DNA of 51,578 nucleotides, from positions 1 to 51,578 of the forward strand of contig NZ_LKBG01000001.1 of NCBI RefSeq assembly GCF_001402945.1, read 5' to 3'. Below the pieces are notes generated by a model. That model was not told where the DNA came from. It worked only from the letters and a program-made list of their open reading frames with translations, and did not search any database. Positions 16,884 through 25,183 of the stretch are shown one piece after another. Origin of the DNA: Acidiplasma aeolicum (GTDB lineage: Archaea; Thermoplasmatota; Thermoplasmata; Thermoplasmatales; Thermoplasmataceae). Within the stretch, counting starts at the first letter, position 1, and the number at the start of each line of letters is the position of its first letter. Position numbers and translations under genes: made by a program.

Positions 16884-17333
16884 ATGAGAGGATACAGCAT
16901 AAAAAATTTACCGGAAAAATATGCGCTTGCAAGACTTAAGGAAGAAGACATCTCACTTAAGGATGCAGTTAACATAGCACATTTCTTAAAGGGCAAAAAA
17001 CTAGAATCCGCAAAAAATATACTTGATGGTGTTATAGAAAAAAAGGTACCTGTACCCTATTTTAGGTATCTTGACTCCGTATCACATAGAAAGGGCATCG
17101 GACCCGGCAGATATCCGGTTAAGGCTGCCAAGGCCTTCAAAAGGCTGCTTAACGATGTGTCAGCAAATGCTGAATTTAAGGGTCTTTCAGAAAATCTTTT
17201 AATATATTCCATAGCTGCATCAAAGGGCAGGGTAATAAAAAAATACACCCCAAAGGCCTATGGAAGGGCAGGCGCATTTTACAAGGAGCTTATTAACGTT
17301 GATGTTGTTGTAACTGAGGAGGGTCAGCAATGA
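16884..17333 (+). CDS. rpl22: Large-subunit ribosomal protein L22
   Basis: The 149-residue archaeal L22 (eukaryotic L17 type) shows [64 protein letters not shown] and [14 protein letters not shown], the loop that lines the exit tunnel. It starts 4 bp after the S19 stop and overlaps the S3 start by 4 bp (ATGA). Confidence 0.96.
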   Translation: MRGYSIKNLPEKYALARLKEEDISLKDAVNIAHFLKGKKLESAKNILDGVIEKKVPVPYFRYLDSVSHRKGIGPGRYPVKAAKAFKRLLNDVSANAEFKGLSENLLIYSIAASKGRVIKKYTPKAYGRAGAFYKELINVDVVVTEEGQQ

Positions 17334-17986
17334 AAGAGAAAAAATTTGTCAGTGACAATATAAGAAAGCTACTTGTTAGTGAATACCTAAGAAGGGAAAA
17401 TGATAGCGCCGGCTTTGGTGGCATGGAAATGAAGAGAACACCATTTGGTACAAACATAACGCTGTATGTAAACAGGCCTGGGCTTGTTATAGGCCGGCAT
17501 GGAACCAAGATAAAGGACATGACGGAGGAGCTGGAGAAAAAATATAAACTTGAGTCCCCACAGATAGAGGTAAAGGAGGTGGATAATCCAGATTTAAATC
17601 CACAGATTATATCAAAGAAGATAGCCCTATCTCTTGAGAAAGGCTGGAATTATAGAAAGGCAGGGAATACAACATTAAGGCGCGTTATAGATCAGCATGC
17701 ACGTGGCGTATTAATAAGGATCGGCGGTAAAATATCAGGCGAAAGGGCAAGAACGCAGAAGTTTATGTATGGAGAAATTAAATACTCCGGGGAGCCTGCA
17801 AGGGCAGGAGTTGATGGCGGCTTCTCAGTTGCAATGCTTAAAACTGGTGTCATAGGCGTATATGTAAAACTGTTAAAATCTGATTACAGGCTTCCTGATG
17901 AGATTGGCATTAAACAAAACCCTGTACAGCCTGTAAATGAATCGCCTGAAAATAATGAGGTGGAGGATAATGGAACTGAAGAGTAA
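17330..17986 (+). CDS. rps3: Small-subunit ribosomal protein S3
   Basis: The 218-residue S3 has a KH domain with [22 protein letters not shown] and the C-terminal domain motifs [40 protein letters not shown]. It forms part of the mRNA entry channel. The acidic C-terminal tail (about 200-218, [18 protein letters not shown]) is encoded partly across the L29 start, with a 17-bp overlap. Confidence 0.96.
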   Translation: MKEKKFVSDNIRKLLVSEYLRRENDSAGFGGMEMKRTPFGTNITLYVNRPGLVIGRHGTKIKDMTEELEKKYKLESPQIEVKEVDNPDLNPQIISKKIALSLEKGWNYRKAGNTTLRRVIDQHARGVLIRIGGKISGERARTQKFMYGEIKYSGEPARAGVDGGFSVAMLKTGVIGVYVKLLKSDYRLPDEIGIKQNPVQPVNESPENNEVEDNGTEE

Positions 17987-18167
17987 GGATTTAAGATCCA
18001 TGAGCAATGAGGAGTTAAATCAAAAACTCAAATCCCTTAAGGATTCATTGCTAAGGGAAAGGGCATCTGTTGCAATGGGTGGTGCCCCATCAAGCCCTGG
18101 CAAGATGAGATCCATAAGGAGGCAGATAGCCAGAGTGTTAACAATAATGGAGGAAAAAGAAGAATGA
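17970..18167 (+). CDS. rpl29: Large-subunit ribosomal protein L29
   Basis: The start is placed at 17970 ([20 protein letters not shown]), giving 65 residues, because this matches the L29 N-terminus and a GGAGG site precedes it by 3-7 nt. A longer frame from 17937 adds residues that only mirror the S3 tail. The helical hairpin [39 protein letters not shown] is typical. It overlaps S3 by 17 bp and the SUI1 start by 4 bp. Confidence 0.93.
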   Translation: MELKSKDLRSMSNEELNQKLKSLKDSLLRERASVAMGGAPSSPGKMRSIRRQIARVLTIMEEKEE

Positions 18168-18463
18168 AAGATAAAGATTTTACCGGGATGCCGAAGGAGC
18201 TGCAGCCATGGGAGGGCTTTAACAGGAATAATGAGGTAGTTAGAATAAGTGTAGATAAAAGACGGTACGGAAAAACAGTTACTGTTATTGAGGGAATAGA
18301 CCCAAAATCCGAAAACCTCAACGATATTGCCAAGGTATTAAAGAAGAAGGCTGCCTCCGGAGGAACAGTTAAGGACGGTAAATCTATAGAACTTCAGGGA
18401 GACCATAGGGAAACCATTAAAAAAGAACTAGAAAATATGGGATTTAAGGTTCAATTAGTATGA
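18164..18463 (+). CDS. Translation initiation factor aIF1 (SUI1 family)
   Basis: The 99-residue protein has the SUI1/eIF1 core: VVRISVDKRRYGKTVTVIEGID, LNDIAKVLKKKAASGGTVKDGKSIELQGDHRETIKKELENMGF. It binds near the P site of the small subunit and guards start-codon selection. It is embedded between L29 and the RNase P protein gene with 4-bp overlaps at both ends, a known archaeal arrangement. Confidence 0.95.
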   Translation: MKDKDFTGMPKELQPWEGFNRNNEVVRISVDKRRYGKTVTVIEGIDPKSENLNDIAKVLKKKAASGGTVKDGKSIELQGDHRETIKKELENMGFKVQLV

Positions 18464-18753
18464 TAAATAATGATATATATCTTCAGGAATTCATCGGAAA
18501 CTATATAGAAGTCATATCCTCATCAAATAACAACAACATTGGCCTGCATGGATATGTGGTTGATGAAACAAAGAATACATTGATTATAGATCATTCAGGC
18601 AAACAAAAGGTCGTACCTAAGGCATATTCAAAATTTCGAATATGGATATCAGGAAATCCGTATGATCTGGAAGGTTCATTAATAATAATGAAGCCTGAAG
18701 ATAGGACAAAAGAAAAAAAGAAGATATTTAAAAAATTAAGGAGAAATGATTAA
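18460..18753 (+). CDS. rnp1: RNase P protein component 1 (Rpp29/Pop4)
   Basis: The 97-residue protein matches archaeal Rpp29. It has an N-terminal EFIGNYIEVISSSN, the Sm-like beta barrel IGLHGYVVDETKNTLIIDHSGKQKVVPKAYSKFRIWI and a basic C-terminal helix. It pairs with Rpp21 in RNase P and helps position the tRNA precursor. Its place between SUI1 and S17 is the classical one in archaeal superoperons. Confidence 0.92.
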   Translation: MINNDIYLQEFIGNYIEVISSSNNNNIGLHGYVVDETKNTLIIDHSGKQKVVPKAYSKFRIWISGNPYDLEGSLIIMKPEDRTKEKKKIFKKLRRND

Positions 18754-18754
18754 G

Positions 18755-19075
18755 ATGAAAAACATAGGCATTGATGTTAAACTGCCGGAGAAGGAATGCA
18801 CTGACGTTAACTGTCCATTTCACGGGCATTTGACAGTAAGAGGGCAGATAATAGTAGGTACTGTTGTATCCAATAAAATGAATAAGAGCATAGTTGTCAG
18901 AAAGGAATCCAAGGAGCTTATAAAAAAGTATGAGAGGTATGCAACGAAATTCTCCAAATATCATGCACATCTGCCGGATTGCATCGATGTAAAGCCCGGT
19001 GATAAAGTAAAAATTGCTGAATGCAGAAAGCTTGCAAAAACCATTAGTTTCGTTGTAATAGAAAAGGTGGATTAA
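18755..19075 (+). CDS. rps17: Small-subunit ribosomal protein S17
   Basis: The start is set at the ATG at 18755, one base after the rnp1 stop, giving MKNIGIDVKLPEKECTDVNC as in archaeal S17. An upstream ATG at 18746 would add three residues but leaves too little room after the GGAG site. The core VRGQIIVGTVVSNKMNKSIVVRKE and PGDKVKIAECRKLAKTISFVV is clear. The length is 106 residues. Confidence 0.94.
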   Translation: MKNIGIDVKLPEKECTDVNCPFHGHLTVRGQIIVGTVVSNKMNKSIVVRKESKELIKKYERYATKFSKYHAHLPDCIDVKPGDKVKIAECRKLAKTISFVVIEKVD

Positions 19076-19474
19076 ATGAAGGGTATATCTGGGAATGAAG
19101 CAAGAGGTTTACCACTGGGTGCTGTTATCCCATGTGCGGACAATACCGGTGCAAAATTGGTTAGCCTTATAGGTGTAAAGGCACTTCATACAGTCGCAAG
19201 AAGAATACCTGCAGCCGGTGTTGGAGATTTATTAATAGCTAGTGTTAAGAAGGGCACACCAGAAATGCGAGCCAAGGTTGTATATGCAGTTGTGGTAAGG
19301 CAGAAACGCCCATACCGCCGTGCAGATGGTAACCTTATACAGTTTGAGGATAATGCTGTTGTTCTTGTTACCCCTGATGGCGAGGTTAGGGGCTCTGAGA
19401 TAAAGGGACCTGTAGCAAGGGAGGCTGCTGAAAGGTGGCCCAGGATTGCTGCTATAGCTTCAACAATAGTGTGA
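19076..19474 (+). CDS. rpl14: Large-subunit ribosomal protein L14
   Basis: The 132-residue L14 shows GAVIPCADNTGAKLVSLIGV, GVGDLLIASVKKGTPEMR, AVVVRQKRPYRRADG and QFEDNAVVLVTPDGEVRGSEIKGPVAREAAERWPRIAAIAS. It is highly conserved and lies at the subunit interface. It begins directly after the S17 stop. Confidence 0.97.
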   Translation: MKGISGNEARGLPLGAVIPCADNTGAKLVSLIGVKALHTVARRIPAAGVGDLLIASVKKGTPEMRAKVVYAVVVRQKRPYRRADGNLIQFEDNAVVLVTPDGEVRGSEIKGPVAREAAERWPRIAAIASTIV

Positions 19475-19483
19475 GGTAAAATT

Positions 19484-19960
19484 ATGATAAACAATAAAAT
19501 AAATGTATCATTAAGTAAAGATTTAAGGAAAAAATATGGGATAAGGCGTTTCCCAATTTCTAAGGGTGATGTTGTAACCATAATATCAGGGTCAAGAAAA
19601 GGCGAGGGTGGCAAGGTAATTGATGTTAACCATAAAAATAAGAAGATATCAATTGAGGGCATAACAATAGCGAAGGCAGACGGTAAGCAGGTTGCATACT
19701 ATGTGGATCATAGCAATCTGCAGATAACAAGGCTTGATCTATCAAGGACAGACAGACAGGCCAAACTTAGAGAGATAACTGCCGCCAGGAATCTGCCACC
19801 TCCAGAACCGGAAGAAATTAAACAGGAGGAAACCACAGAGACTGTAACAGAAGGCGGAGAGTCAGAAAAAACGGCAGAAGATGAAGGTAGTGAAGAGGAA
19901 ATTAATGATGAAAATAATAAAGATGTAATAAAAGAAAATGGTGATAATAATGAAAACTAA
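19484..19960 (+). CDS. rpl24: Large-subunit ribosomal protein L24 with acidic C-terminal tail
   Basis: The first ~105 of 158 residues are ordinary archaeal L24, with the KOW-type segment FPISKGDVVTIISGSRKGEGGKVIDVNHKNKKISIEG. From about residue 107 the chain becomes a low-complexity, strongly acidic tail rich in Glu, Asp and Asn (for example EETTETVTEGGESEKTAED). This is unlike most L24 proteins, which stop soon after the core. The tail's last codons overlap the S4e start by 11 bp. A GGTAA site precedes the ATG. Confidence 0.93.
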   Translation: MINNKINVSLSKDLRKKYGIRRFPISKGDVVTIISGSRKGEGGKVIDVNHKNKKISIEGITIAKADGKQVAYYVDHSNLQITRLDLSRTDRQAKLREITAARNLPPPEPEEIKQEETTETVTEGGESEKTAEDEGSEEEINDENNKDVIKENGDNNEN

Positions 19961-20666
19961 AATAATGATGGCCTCAAATAGATTAAAAATACCCAGAAAA
20001 ACCCATTTCTGGTCTGTTACACCATCTCCGGGTACCCATAAAAAGGAAGACGCACTACCATTATTAATTGCCTTAAGAGATTATCTGAAGCTTGGTGACA
20101 AGGAAAGGGAAATAACAAGAATACTTGCAAATGGAGATGTAATGGTAGACAACAAGGTTGTAAAGGATAGGAGATTTCCGGTTGGATTCATGGATACAAT
20201 ATCCATTAAGACCATAAATCAGGATTTTCTCGTACTTTATGATAAGAAGGGTAAAATAATAATTACAAAAAACCCCGAGGAAAATAAGGGAATGAAACTA
20301 TTGCAGGTAAAAACAAAAACAGTAATTGGCAAGGATAAATATCAGATAGGGTTCCATAATGGCTTTTCAATAATAACGGATAAAAATGACCTAAATACAT
20401 ATGATGTTGTACTTGTAAAAATGCCAAAGGTTGAGATACAGGAGGTTATGAGATTAATACCTGGCAATAAAGCGTTTATTATCGGTGGATCACACGTTGG
20501 CGAAATAGGCACAATAAAATCTGTTGAGGTTAATAAATCCTCCGGAAGCAATTTTGTGCATTTCAATGAGGGATTTACAACCGTTAAAAACTATGTGTTT
20601 GTTATTGGCAATCCAAAATACACATTTAAAATACCAGAAAACGAGGTGATGGCATATGATGAGTGA
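19950..20666 (+). CDS. rps4e: Small-subunit ribosomal protein S4e
   Basis: The start at 19950 is preferred because a GGTGA site lies 6 nt upstream; a start at 19938 would add four residues. The 238-residue product has S4e features: LKIPRKTHFWSVTPSPGTHKKEDALPLLIALRDYL, the S4-like RNA-binding region ITRILANGDVMVDNKVVKDRRFPVGFMDTI and the C-terminal KOW-type segment FIIGGSHVGEIGTIKSVEV. The N-terminus is shorter in basic residues than usual. Confidence 0.93.
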   Translation: MKTKIMMASNRLKIPRKTHFWSVTPSPGTHKKEDALPLLIALRDYLKLGDKEREITRILANGDVMVDNKVVKDRRFPVGFMDTISIKTINQDFLVLYDKKGKIIITKNPEENKGMKLLQVKTKTVIGKDKYQIGFHNGFSIITDKNDLNTYDVVLVKMPKVEIQEVMRLIPGNKAFIIGGSHVGEIGTIKSVEVNKSSGSNFVHFNEGFTTVKNYVFVIGNPKYTFKIPENEVMAYDE

Positions 20667-21186
20667 ACAGAAAACAAACCCCATGAGTGCAATTGTTATA
20701 GACAAGGTCGTTATAAATATCGGTGTTGGGGCTGCTGGAGAGCGCCTAAATAAGGCTGCAAAGGTTATAGAACTGTTAACACACCACAAACCAGTGTTTA
20801 CCAAGGCAGAAAAAACAATAAGGGATTTCAATATAAGAAAGGGACTTAGTATTGGTGCCAAGGTAACATTAAGAAAAGATGATGCATACAAGTTTTTAAA
20901 GGAAGCATTTTATGCCAAGGATTATAAAATACCCGTATATTCATTTGATAGGCAGGGTAATGCATATTTTGGAATAACAGATTATACAGATTTTAAGGGA
21001 ATGAAATATGATCCCGATATAGGTATATTTGGCATGGATATAGCAATAGTTTTTAGAAGGCTCGGAGGATACAGAATATCAAAAAGAAGAATAAATCCAA
21101 AGCACATACCCAATAAAATAAGAATAACCAAGGAAGAGTCCATGAAATTTTTAGAGGATAATTTTAATGTAAAAATAGTGAGGTGA
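20656..21186 (+). CDS. rpl5: Large-subunit ribosomal protein L5
   Basis: The 176-residue L5 contains AIVIDKVVINIGVGAAGERLNKAAKVIELLTHHKPVFTKAEKTIRDFNIRKG and IAIVFRRLGGYRISKRRINPKHIP. It binds 5S rRNA in the central protuberance. The start overlaps S4e by 11 bp, with GGTGA 6 nt ahead. Confidence 0.96.
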   Translation: MMSEQKTNPMSAIVIDKVVINIGVGAAGERLNKAAKVIELLTHHKPVFTKAEKTIRDFNIRKGLSIGAKVTLRKDDAYKFLKEAFYAKDYKIPVYSFDRQGNAYFGITDYTDFKGMKYDPDIGIFGMDIAIVFRRLGGYRISKRRINPKHIPNKIRITKEESMKFLEDNFNVKIVR

Positions 21187-21192
21187 ACATAA

Positions 21193-21354
21193 ATGAGTCA
21201 AATAAAGCTTCAACCAAAGAAAAATTTCGGGCATGTAAACGGCTGTGTGAGGTGTGGCAGAAAACGCGGTATTGTAAGAAGATATGGAATCAATATGTGC
21301 AGGCAGTGCTTTAGGGAAACTGCAGGGAAAATTGGATTTAGAAAATACAGCTGA
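21193..21354 (+). CDS. rps14: Small-subunit ribosomal protein S14, zinc-binding type
   Basis: This short gene encodes 53 residues. It starts at the ATG at 21193 (GGTGA 7 nt upstream, [17 protein letters not shown]) and ends at the TGA at 21352-21354. Four zinc-ligand cysteines, Cys18/Cys21 and Cys36/Cys39 (GCVRCG and MCRQCF), are followed by the C-terminal GKIGFRKYS. It sits exactly where archaeal superoperons place S14, between L5 and S8. Confidence 0.97.
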   Translation: MSQIKLQPKKNFGHVNGCVRCGRKRGIVRRYGINMCRQCFRETAGKIGFRKYS

Positions 21355-21366
21355 GGTGATATTAAT

Positions 21367-21756
21367 ATGAAAAGTGATCCATTAAATGATGTAATAAATT
21401 CAATAAAAATGGCTTCAAGAATAGGAAAGAATGAAATATATCTATCACCAGCATCGGTAGTCATAGGACGTGTGCTAAAGGTTATGCAGGATTATAACTA
21501 TATAAAAAGCTTTGAGGTGGTGGATGAAGAAAGAGGAGGAAAATTTAAGGTGGTTTTAAGCGACACAATAAATAACTGTGGTGTAATAAAGCCCAGATTA
21601 TCTGTAAAAAAATCCAATATAGAAAAATACGAGGCAAGATACCTCCCAGCCCAGGACTTTGGTATTATAATACTTACAACCACGAAGGGCATTATGAGCC
21701 ATCTTGAGGCCAGAAAATATGGTATTGGTGGGAAACTAATGGCCTATGTTTATTAA
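21367..21756 (+). CDS. rps8: Small-subunit ribosomal protein S8
   Basis: The 129-residue S8 shows DPLNDVINSIKMASRIGKNEIYLSPASVVIGRVLKVMQDYNYI and ILTTTKGIMSHLEARKYGIGGKLMAYVY. It binds the central domain of 16S rRNA. A GGTGA site lies 7-8 nt ahead of the ATG, formed by the end of S14. Confidence 0.97.
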   Translation: MKSDPLNDVINSIKMASRIGKNEIYLSPASVVIGRVLKVMQDYNYIKSFEVVDEERGGKFKVVLSDTINNCGVIKPRLSVKKSNIEKYEARYLPAQDFGIIILTTTKGIMSHLEARKYGIGGKLMAYVY

Positions 21757-21773
21757 AATAAATGGTGTTTAAA

Positions 21774-22322
21774 ATGATAAAGTGGGAAGAAAAATCAAGA
21801 ATAAAAATTCCTGGAGACGTTCAGGTTTCAATGGATGGAACCATCCTTAAGGTTAAGGGTAAGCTTGGGGAAACATCCAGAAACTTTAGGGATAAATATG
21901 TAAGGGTATCAATATCAGAAAATAATGTAATTATTGAGGCAAGCAAGGAAAACAAGTTCATAAAGGGCATAGTTGGAACATGGGTGTCTGAAACCAATGC
22001 AATGTTTGAGGGTGTCACAAAAGGCTATAAATATGAAATGAAAATAGATTTCACACACTTCCCAATGAGGGTCTCAGTACGTGGTGATAGCCTGTATGTT
22101 GAGAATTTCCTTGGTGGAAAGTCCCCAAGAATAGCAAAAATTCTTAAAAACTGCAAAGTTTCAGTCAAGGGTGACAGGGTAATAATTGAGGGCATAGACA
22201 AACGCGACATTGGTGATACTGCAGCCAACATAGAAAAGGCAACATACATTAAGCACTTTGATTCAAGAGTATTTCAGGACGGCATTTATTTATTAAAGGG
22301 GGTGAATCCTGATGAGTTATAA
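21774..22322 (+). CDS. rpl6: Large-subunit ribosomal protein L6
   Basis: The start at 21774 has a GGTG site 6 nt upstream; the ATG at 21762 has none and would add four residues. The 182-residue product has the two-domain L6 fold, with GDVQVSMDGTILKVKGKLGETSRNF and VSVRGDSLYVENFLGGKSPRIAKI. It lies near the factor-binding site of the large subunit. It overlaps L32e by 11 bp. Confidence 0.94.
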   Translation: MIKWEEKSRIKIPGDVQVSMDGTILKVKGKLGETSRNFRDKYVRVSISENNVIIEASKENKFIKGIVGTWVSETNAMFEGVTKGYKYEMKIDFTHFPMRVSVRGDSLYVENFLGGKSPRIAKILKNCKVSVKGDRVIIEGIDKRDIGDTAANIEKATYIKHFDSRVFQDGIYLLKGVNPDEL

Positions 22323-22716
22323 ACCCGCACTATCTAAGGAACAAAAGAGATTATTGAAGAAGAAGAATGAGGATAACAGAAGGCGTGTTGAATTCCACAG
22401 GCAGGAATGGTTCAGATATAAGAAGCTTGGTGATTCATGGAGAAGGCCAAGAGGCAAGCATTCAAAGATGGCAAACCATGTTGGTTACCGTCCTCCTGTA
22501 GTAAAACCAGGATACAGAACGCCAAAAATAGTGCGTGGTCTGCACCCCTCAGGATTTAAGGAAGTTCTTGTCCATAACGTTGCTGAACTTAAAAAACTTA
22601 ATCCGGATCTTGAAGGTGCAAGGGTGGCATCAGCCGTTGGATATAAGAAAAGGATTGAAATAGAAAGCGAGGCTGAAAACCTTGGAATTCATGTGTTCAA
22701 TAAGGTGGTAAGATGA
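22312..22716 (+). CDS. rpl32e: Large-subunit ribosomal protein L32e
   Basis: The 134-residue protein has the L32e signature FHRQEWFRYKKLGDSWRRPRGKHSKM, GYRPPVVKPGYRTPKIVRGLHPSGF and VASAVGYKKRIEI. It is specific to archaea and eukaryotes. The GGGGGTG stretch at the end of L6 serves as ribosome site. Confidence 0.96.
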   Translation: MSYKPALSKEQKRLLKKKNEDNRRRVEFHRQEWFRYKKLGDSWRRPRGKHSKMANHVGYRPPVVKPGYRTPKIVRGLHPSGFKEVLVHNVAELKKLNPDLEGARVASAVGYKKRIEIESEAENLGIHVFNKVVR

Positions 22717-23189
22717 AAATGGAAAGCGTTAAGGCTATAGCTGCTGAGGAACTCAAGGTTGGAAAATCAAGGGTATGGGTGGATACAAATAACCTTGATA
22801 AGGTGCTTGATACAACATCAAGGGATGATGTTAGAAAGCTTATAGACCTTCATATAATACAGAAAAAAAATAAAAAAGGCAATTCAAATTACAGGTTAAA
22901 GAAGAGGATTTCCCAGCTTCAAAAGGGAAGGAGAAGAGGACCAGGTTCCGTTAGAGGAACAAAATATGCTAGATATCCACGTAAAAGAAGATGGATCACA
23001 TTAATAAGGGCTCTTAGATCAGAATTAAGAACCTTAAAGGCTGAAAACAAAATAGATCAAAAAGTATACCGCAGATATTATAGAATAATCAAAAGCGGAA
23101 CTTTTACCTCAAGGGCCCAGCTGGTTTCACATCTAAAATCTTCATCAAATATGGCAGGTGATAAAAATGAAAACAATACCAGTTCTTAA
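22713..23189 (+). CDS. rpl19e: Large-subunit ribosomal protein L19e
   Basis: The 158-residue L19e is recognised by AAEELKVGKSRVWVD, LIDLHIIQKK, QKGRRRGPGSVRGTKYARYPRKRRWITLIRALRSELRTLK and the long basic C-terminal helix. It overlaps L32e by 4 bp (ATGA) and L18 by 23 bp. It forms an inter-subunit bridge. Confidence 0.96.
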   Translation: MKMESVKAIAAEELKVGKSRVWVDTNNLDKVLDTTSRDDVRKLIDLHIIQKKNKKGNSNYRLKKRISQLQKGRRRGPGSVRGTKYARYPRKRRWITLIRALRSELRTLKAENKIDQKVYRRYYRIIKSGTFTSRAQLVSHLKSSSNMAGDKNENNTSS

Positions 23190-23640
23190 GAGAAGAAAGG
23201 AAGGAATTACAGATTATTATAAAAGATACAAACTTCTGAAGGCCGGGGCAACCAGGGCTGTTGTAAGGCCGAGCAATAAGGGCTTTACAATACAGTTTAC
23301 AGATTATTCCCCAGACGGGGACAGAATTTTACTTACAGTTACAGATAAAACACTAAAAAAGATATACAATCTTAAGGGAAATAACATTCAGATGTATTAC
23401 CTTGGCGGTTATCTAGCAGGTAAAATGGCAAAGCAGAAGGATATAAGCGAGGCCGTTCTGGATACCGGCAGGTATAAGTTCATGCATGGTGGGCGTTTTG
23501 CCGCAGCATTGAAGGGTATGATAGACGCCGGTATTGACATACCTGCTGATGAATCAGTGTTTCCATCTGAAGAAAGATTAAACGGTGGACATTTAAAAAA
23601 TGCAATAAATCTTGAAGAATATAAAAATAAGGGTGTATAA
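23167..23640 (+). CDS. rpl18: Large-subunit ribosomal protein L18
   Basis: The start at 23167 (MKTIPVLKRRKEGITDYYKR) is favoured, with GGTGA 5 nt ahead; a GTG at 23158 falls inside that site. The 157-residue archaeal L18 (eukaryotic L5 type) binds 5S rRNA. Motifs are YKLLKAGATRAVVRPSNKGF, YYLGGYLAGKMAKQ and FMHGGRFAAALKGMIDAGIDIP. Confidence 0.95.
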   Translation: MKTIPVLKRRKEGITDYYKRYKLLKAGATRAVVRPSNKGFTIQFTDYSPDGDRILLTVTDKTLKKIYNLKGNNIQMYYLGGYLAGKMAKQKDISEAVLDTGRYKFMHGGRFAAALKGMIDAGIDIPADESVFPSEERLNGGHLKNAINLEEYKNKGV

Positions 23641-23642
23641 AT

Positions 23643-24308
23643 ATGGATGAGGAATGGGTTCCAAAAACAGAACTAGGAAGACTTGTGGCAAACGGCCAGA
23701 TCAATACAATAGGTGAGGCACTTCATACTAAATTACCATTGAAGGAATACCAGATAGTTGACTATCTTGTTCCTGATCTTAAGGATGAAATTATAAATAT
23801 TGAAAGGGCTCAGAGAATGACCGATTCCGGTAGGAGAATGAATTATTCCATAACAGCTGTTGTCGGCAATGGCAATGGTTATGTTGGTATTGGCATGGGA
23901 AAGGCAAAGGAGGCTGCACCTGCCATAAGGAAGGCAATAAACAATGCAAAAACCAATATAATAGAAATAAAAAGGGGATGTGGCTCATGGGAATGTGGTT
24001 GCGGAAGGCCACACTCATTACCATTTTACATTGTTGGAAAATCCGGATCGGTTACAGTAAAATTGAAGCCTGCGCCACAGGGAGTTGGTCTTGCTGTAGG
24101 TGATGTGGCAAAGGTTATACTTAAAATGGCAGGAATAGAAGATGCATGGGGATTTGCATCAGGCCATACAAAAACAACAGTCAATTATGCGCTTGCCACT
24201 TTTGATGCGTTAAAGAAAACGGTATCTATGAAAATAAATCCAAAGATTACGCTTTCAACGCCAATTTATGTAGGGGGTATAGGAAATGATAGCAATAATA
24301 AGGATTAG
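23643..24308 (+). CDS. rps5: Small-subunit ribosomal protein S5
   Basis: The 221-residue protein has an archaeal N-terminal extension with the double-stranded RNA-binding core [37 protein letters not shown]. This is followed by [17 protein letters not shown] and [35 protein letters not shown]. It lies in the mRNA entry region with S3. It overlaps L30 by 23 bp. Confidence 0.96.
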   Translation: MDEEWVPKTELGRLVANGQINTIGEALHTKLPLKEYQIVDYLVPDLKDEIINIERAQRMTDSGRRMNYSITAVVGNGNGYVGIGMGKAKEAAPAIRKAINNAKTNIIEIKRGCGSWECGCGRPHSLPFYIVGKSGSVTVKLKPAPQGVGLAVGDVAKVILKMAGIEDAWGFASGHTKTTVNYALATFDALKKTVSMKINPKITLSTPIYVGGIGNDSNNKD

Positions 24309-24780
24309 AGGAAGCACAGGAATAAAACCAGGTATAGAAAAAACATTAGAACTTTTGAACCTTCACAGCATTAATCATATGGTAGTTTATGATGAGACGC
24401 CAAGCATTAAGGGCATGCTTCAAATAGCCAAAGATTATCTAACATGGGGAGAGGTTGATGCAGATACACTTGAATTATTACTTGAAAACCGTATATTACT
24501 GAGAGGCAGGAAAAAAATAGACGATGAGCATCTTAAGGCCATGGGATTCTCATCATATAGGGATCTTGCTGATGCAATTATATCAGGAAAAGTTAAATTA
24601 AATAAATCTAATGATATAATTCCTGTAATAAGGCTTAATCCTCCCAAAGGTGGATATGAGGCAATACAGAAGCAGTATAAACAGGGCGGATCTGCAGGTT
24701 ATCGCGGGAAAAATATTAATGAATTAATTAAAAGAATGATTGTATCTGGGGTTGATTTAAATGGTCAGAACGAGAACTAA
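24286..24780 (+). CDS. rpl30: Large-subunit ribosomal protein L30
   Basis: The 164-residue archaeal L30 (eukaryotic L7 type) shows [50 protein letters not shown] and [42 protein letters not shown] stretch in the S5 end precedes the start. It overlaps L15 by 20 bp. Confidence 0.95.
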   Translation: MIAIIRIRGSTGIKPGIEKTLELLNLHSINHMVVYDETPSIKGMLQIAKDYLTWGEVDADTLELLLENRILLRGRKKIDDEHLKAMGFSSYRDLADAIISGKVKLNKSNDIIPVIRLNPPKGGYEAIQKQYKQGGSAGYRGKNINELIKRMIVSGVDLNGQNEN

Positions 24781-25183
24781 AAAGCTAAGAGGTGGCCATT
24801 ACGGCCGAGGAATGAAAGCCGGTAGAGGCAAGGGTAAGAAAGGAGGAAATGGAATGGCCGGCCTTGGTGGCCATAGAAAGATCTGGCTCCTTAAGAACGA
24901 TAGAAATCATTATGGTGTTCATGGTTTTCACTCACATGCACAAAAATATGAAAATTCAATTACATTAAATCAGCTGATGAATATCTATGATGATCTTAAG
25001 GCAGATGGGTATGTCAATGATGATGTAATAGATTTAAAATCAGCAGGATATACAAAGCTCCTTGGTACCGGTAATTTTAACATTAAGTCGAAAATAATTA
25101 TAGACAATGCAACCGAAAAGGCTATTAATAAGCTTTCCAATTACGGTATTACGATAGAAAATGACAGAGATTCACAGGAATAA
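24761..25183 (+). CDS. rpl15: Large-subunit ribosomal protein L15
   Basis: The 140-residue archaeal L15 (eukaryotic L27a type) begins [20 protein letters not shown] and continues [23 protein letters not shown], the conserved glycine-rich N-terminus, then [13 protein letters not shown]. It overlaps SecY by 23 bp. Confidence 0.95.
   Translation: MVRTRTKKLRGGHYGRGMKAGRGKGKKGGNGMAGLGGHRKIWLLKNDRNHYGVHGFHSHAQKYENSITLNQLMNIYDDLKADGYVNDDVIDLKSAGYTKLLGTGNFNIKSKIIIDNATEKAINKLSNYGITIENDRDSQE

Noticed and set aside
17937-17969. Extended N-terminus for L29
   Set aside because: The added 11 residues read the S3 tail in another frame and do not match L29; the start at 17970 has a GGAGG site.
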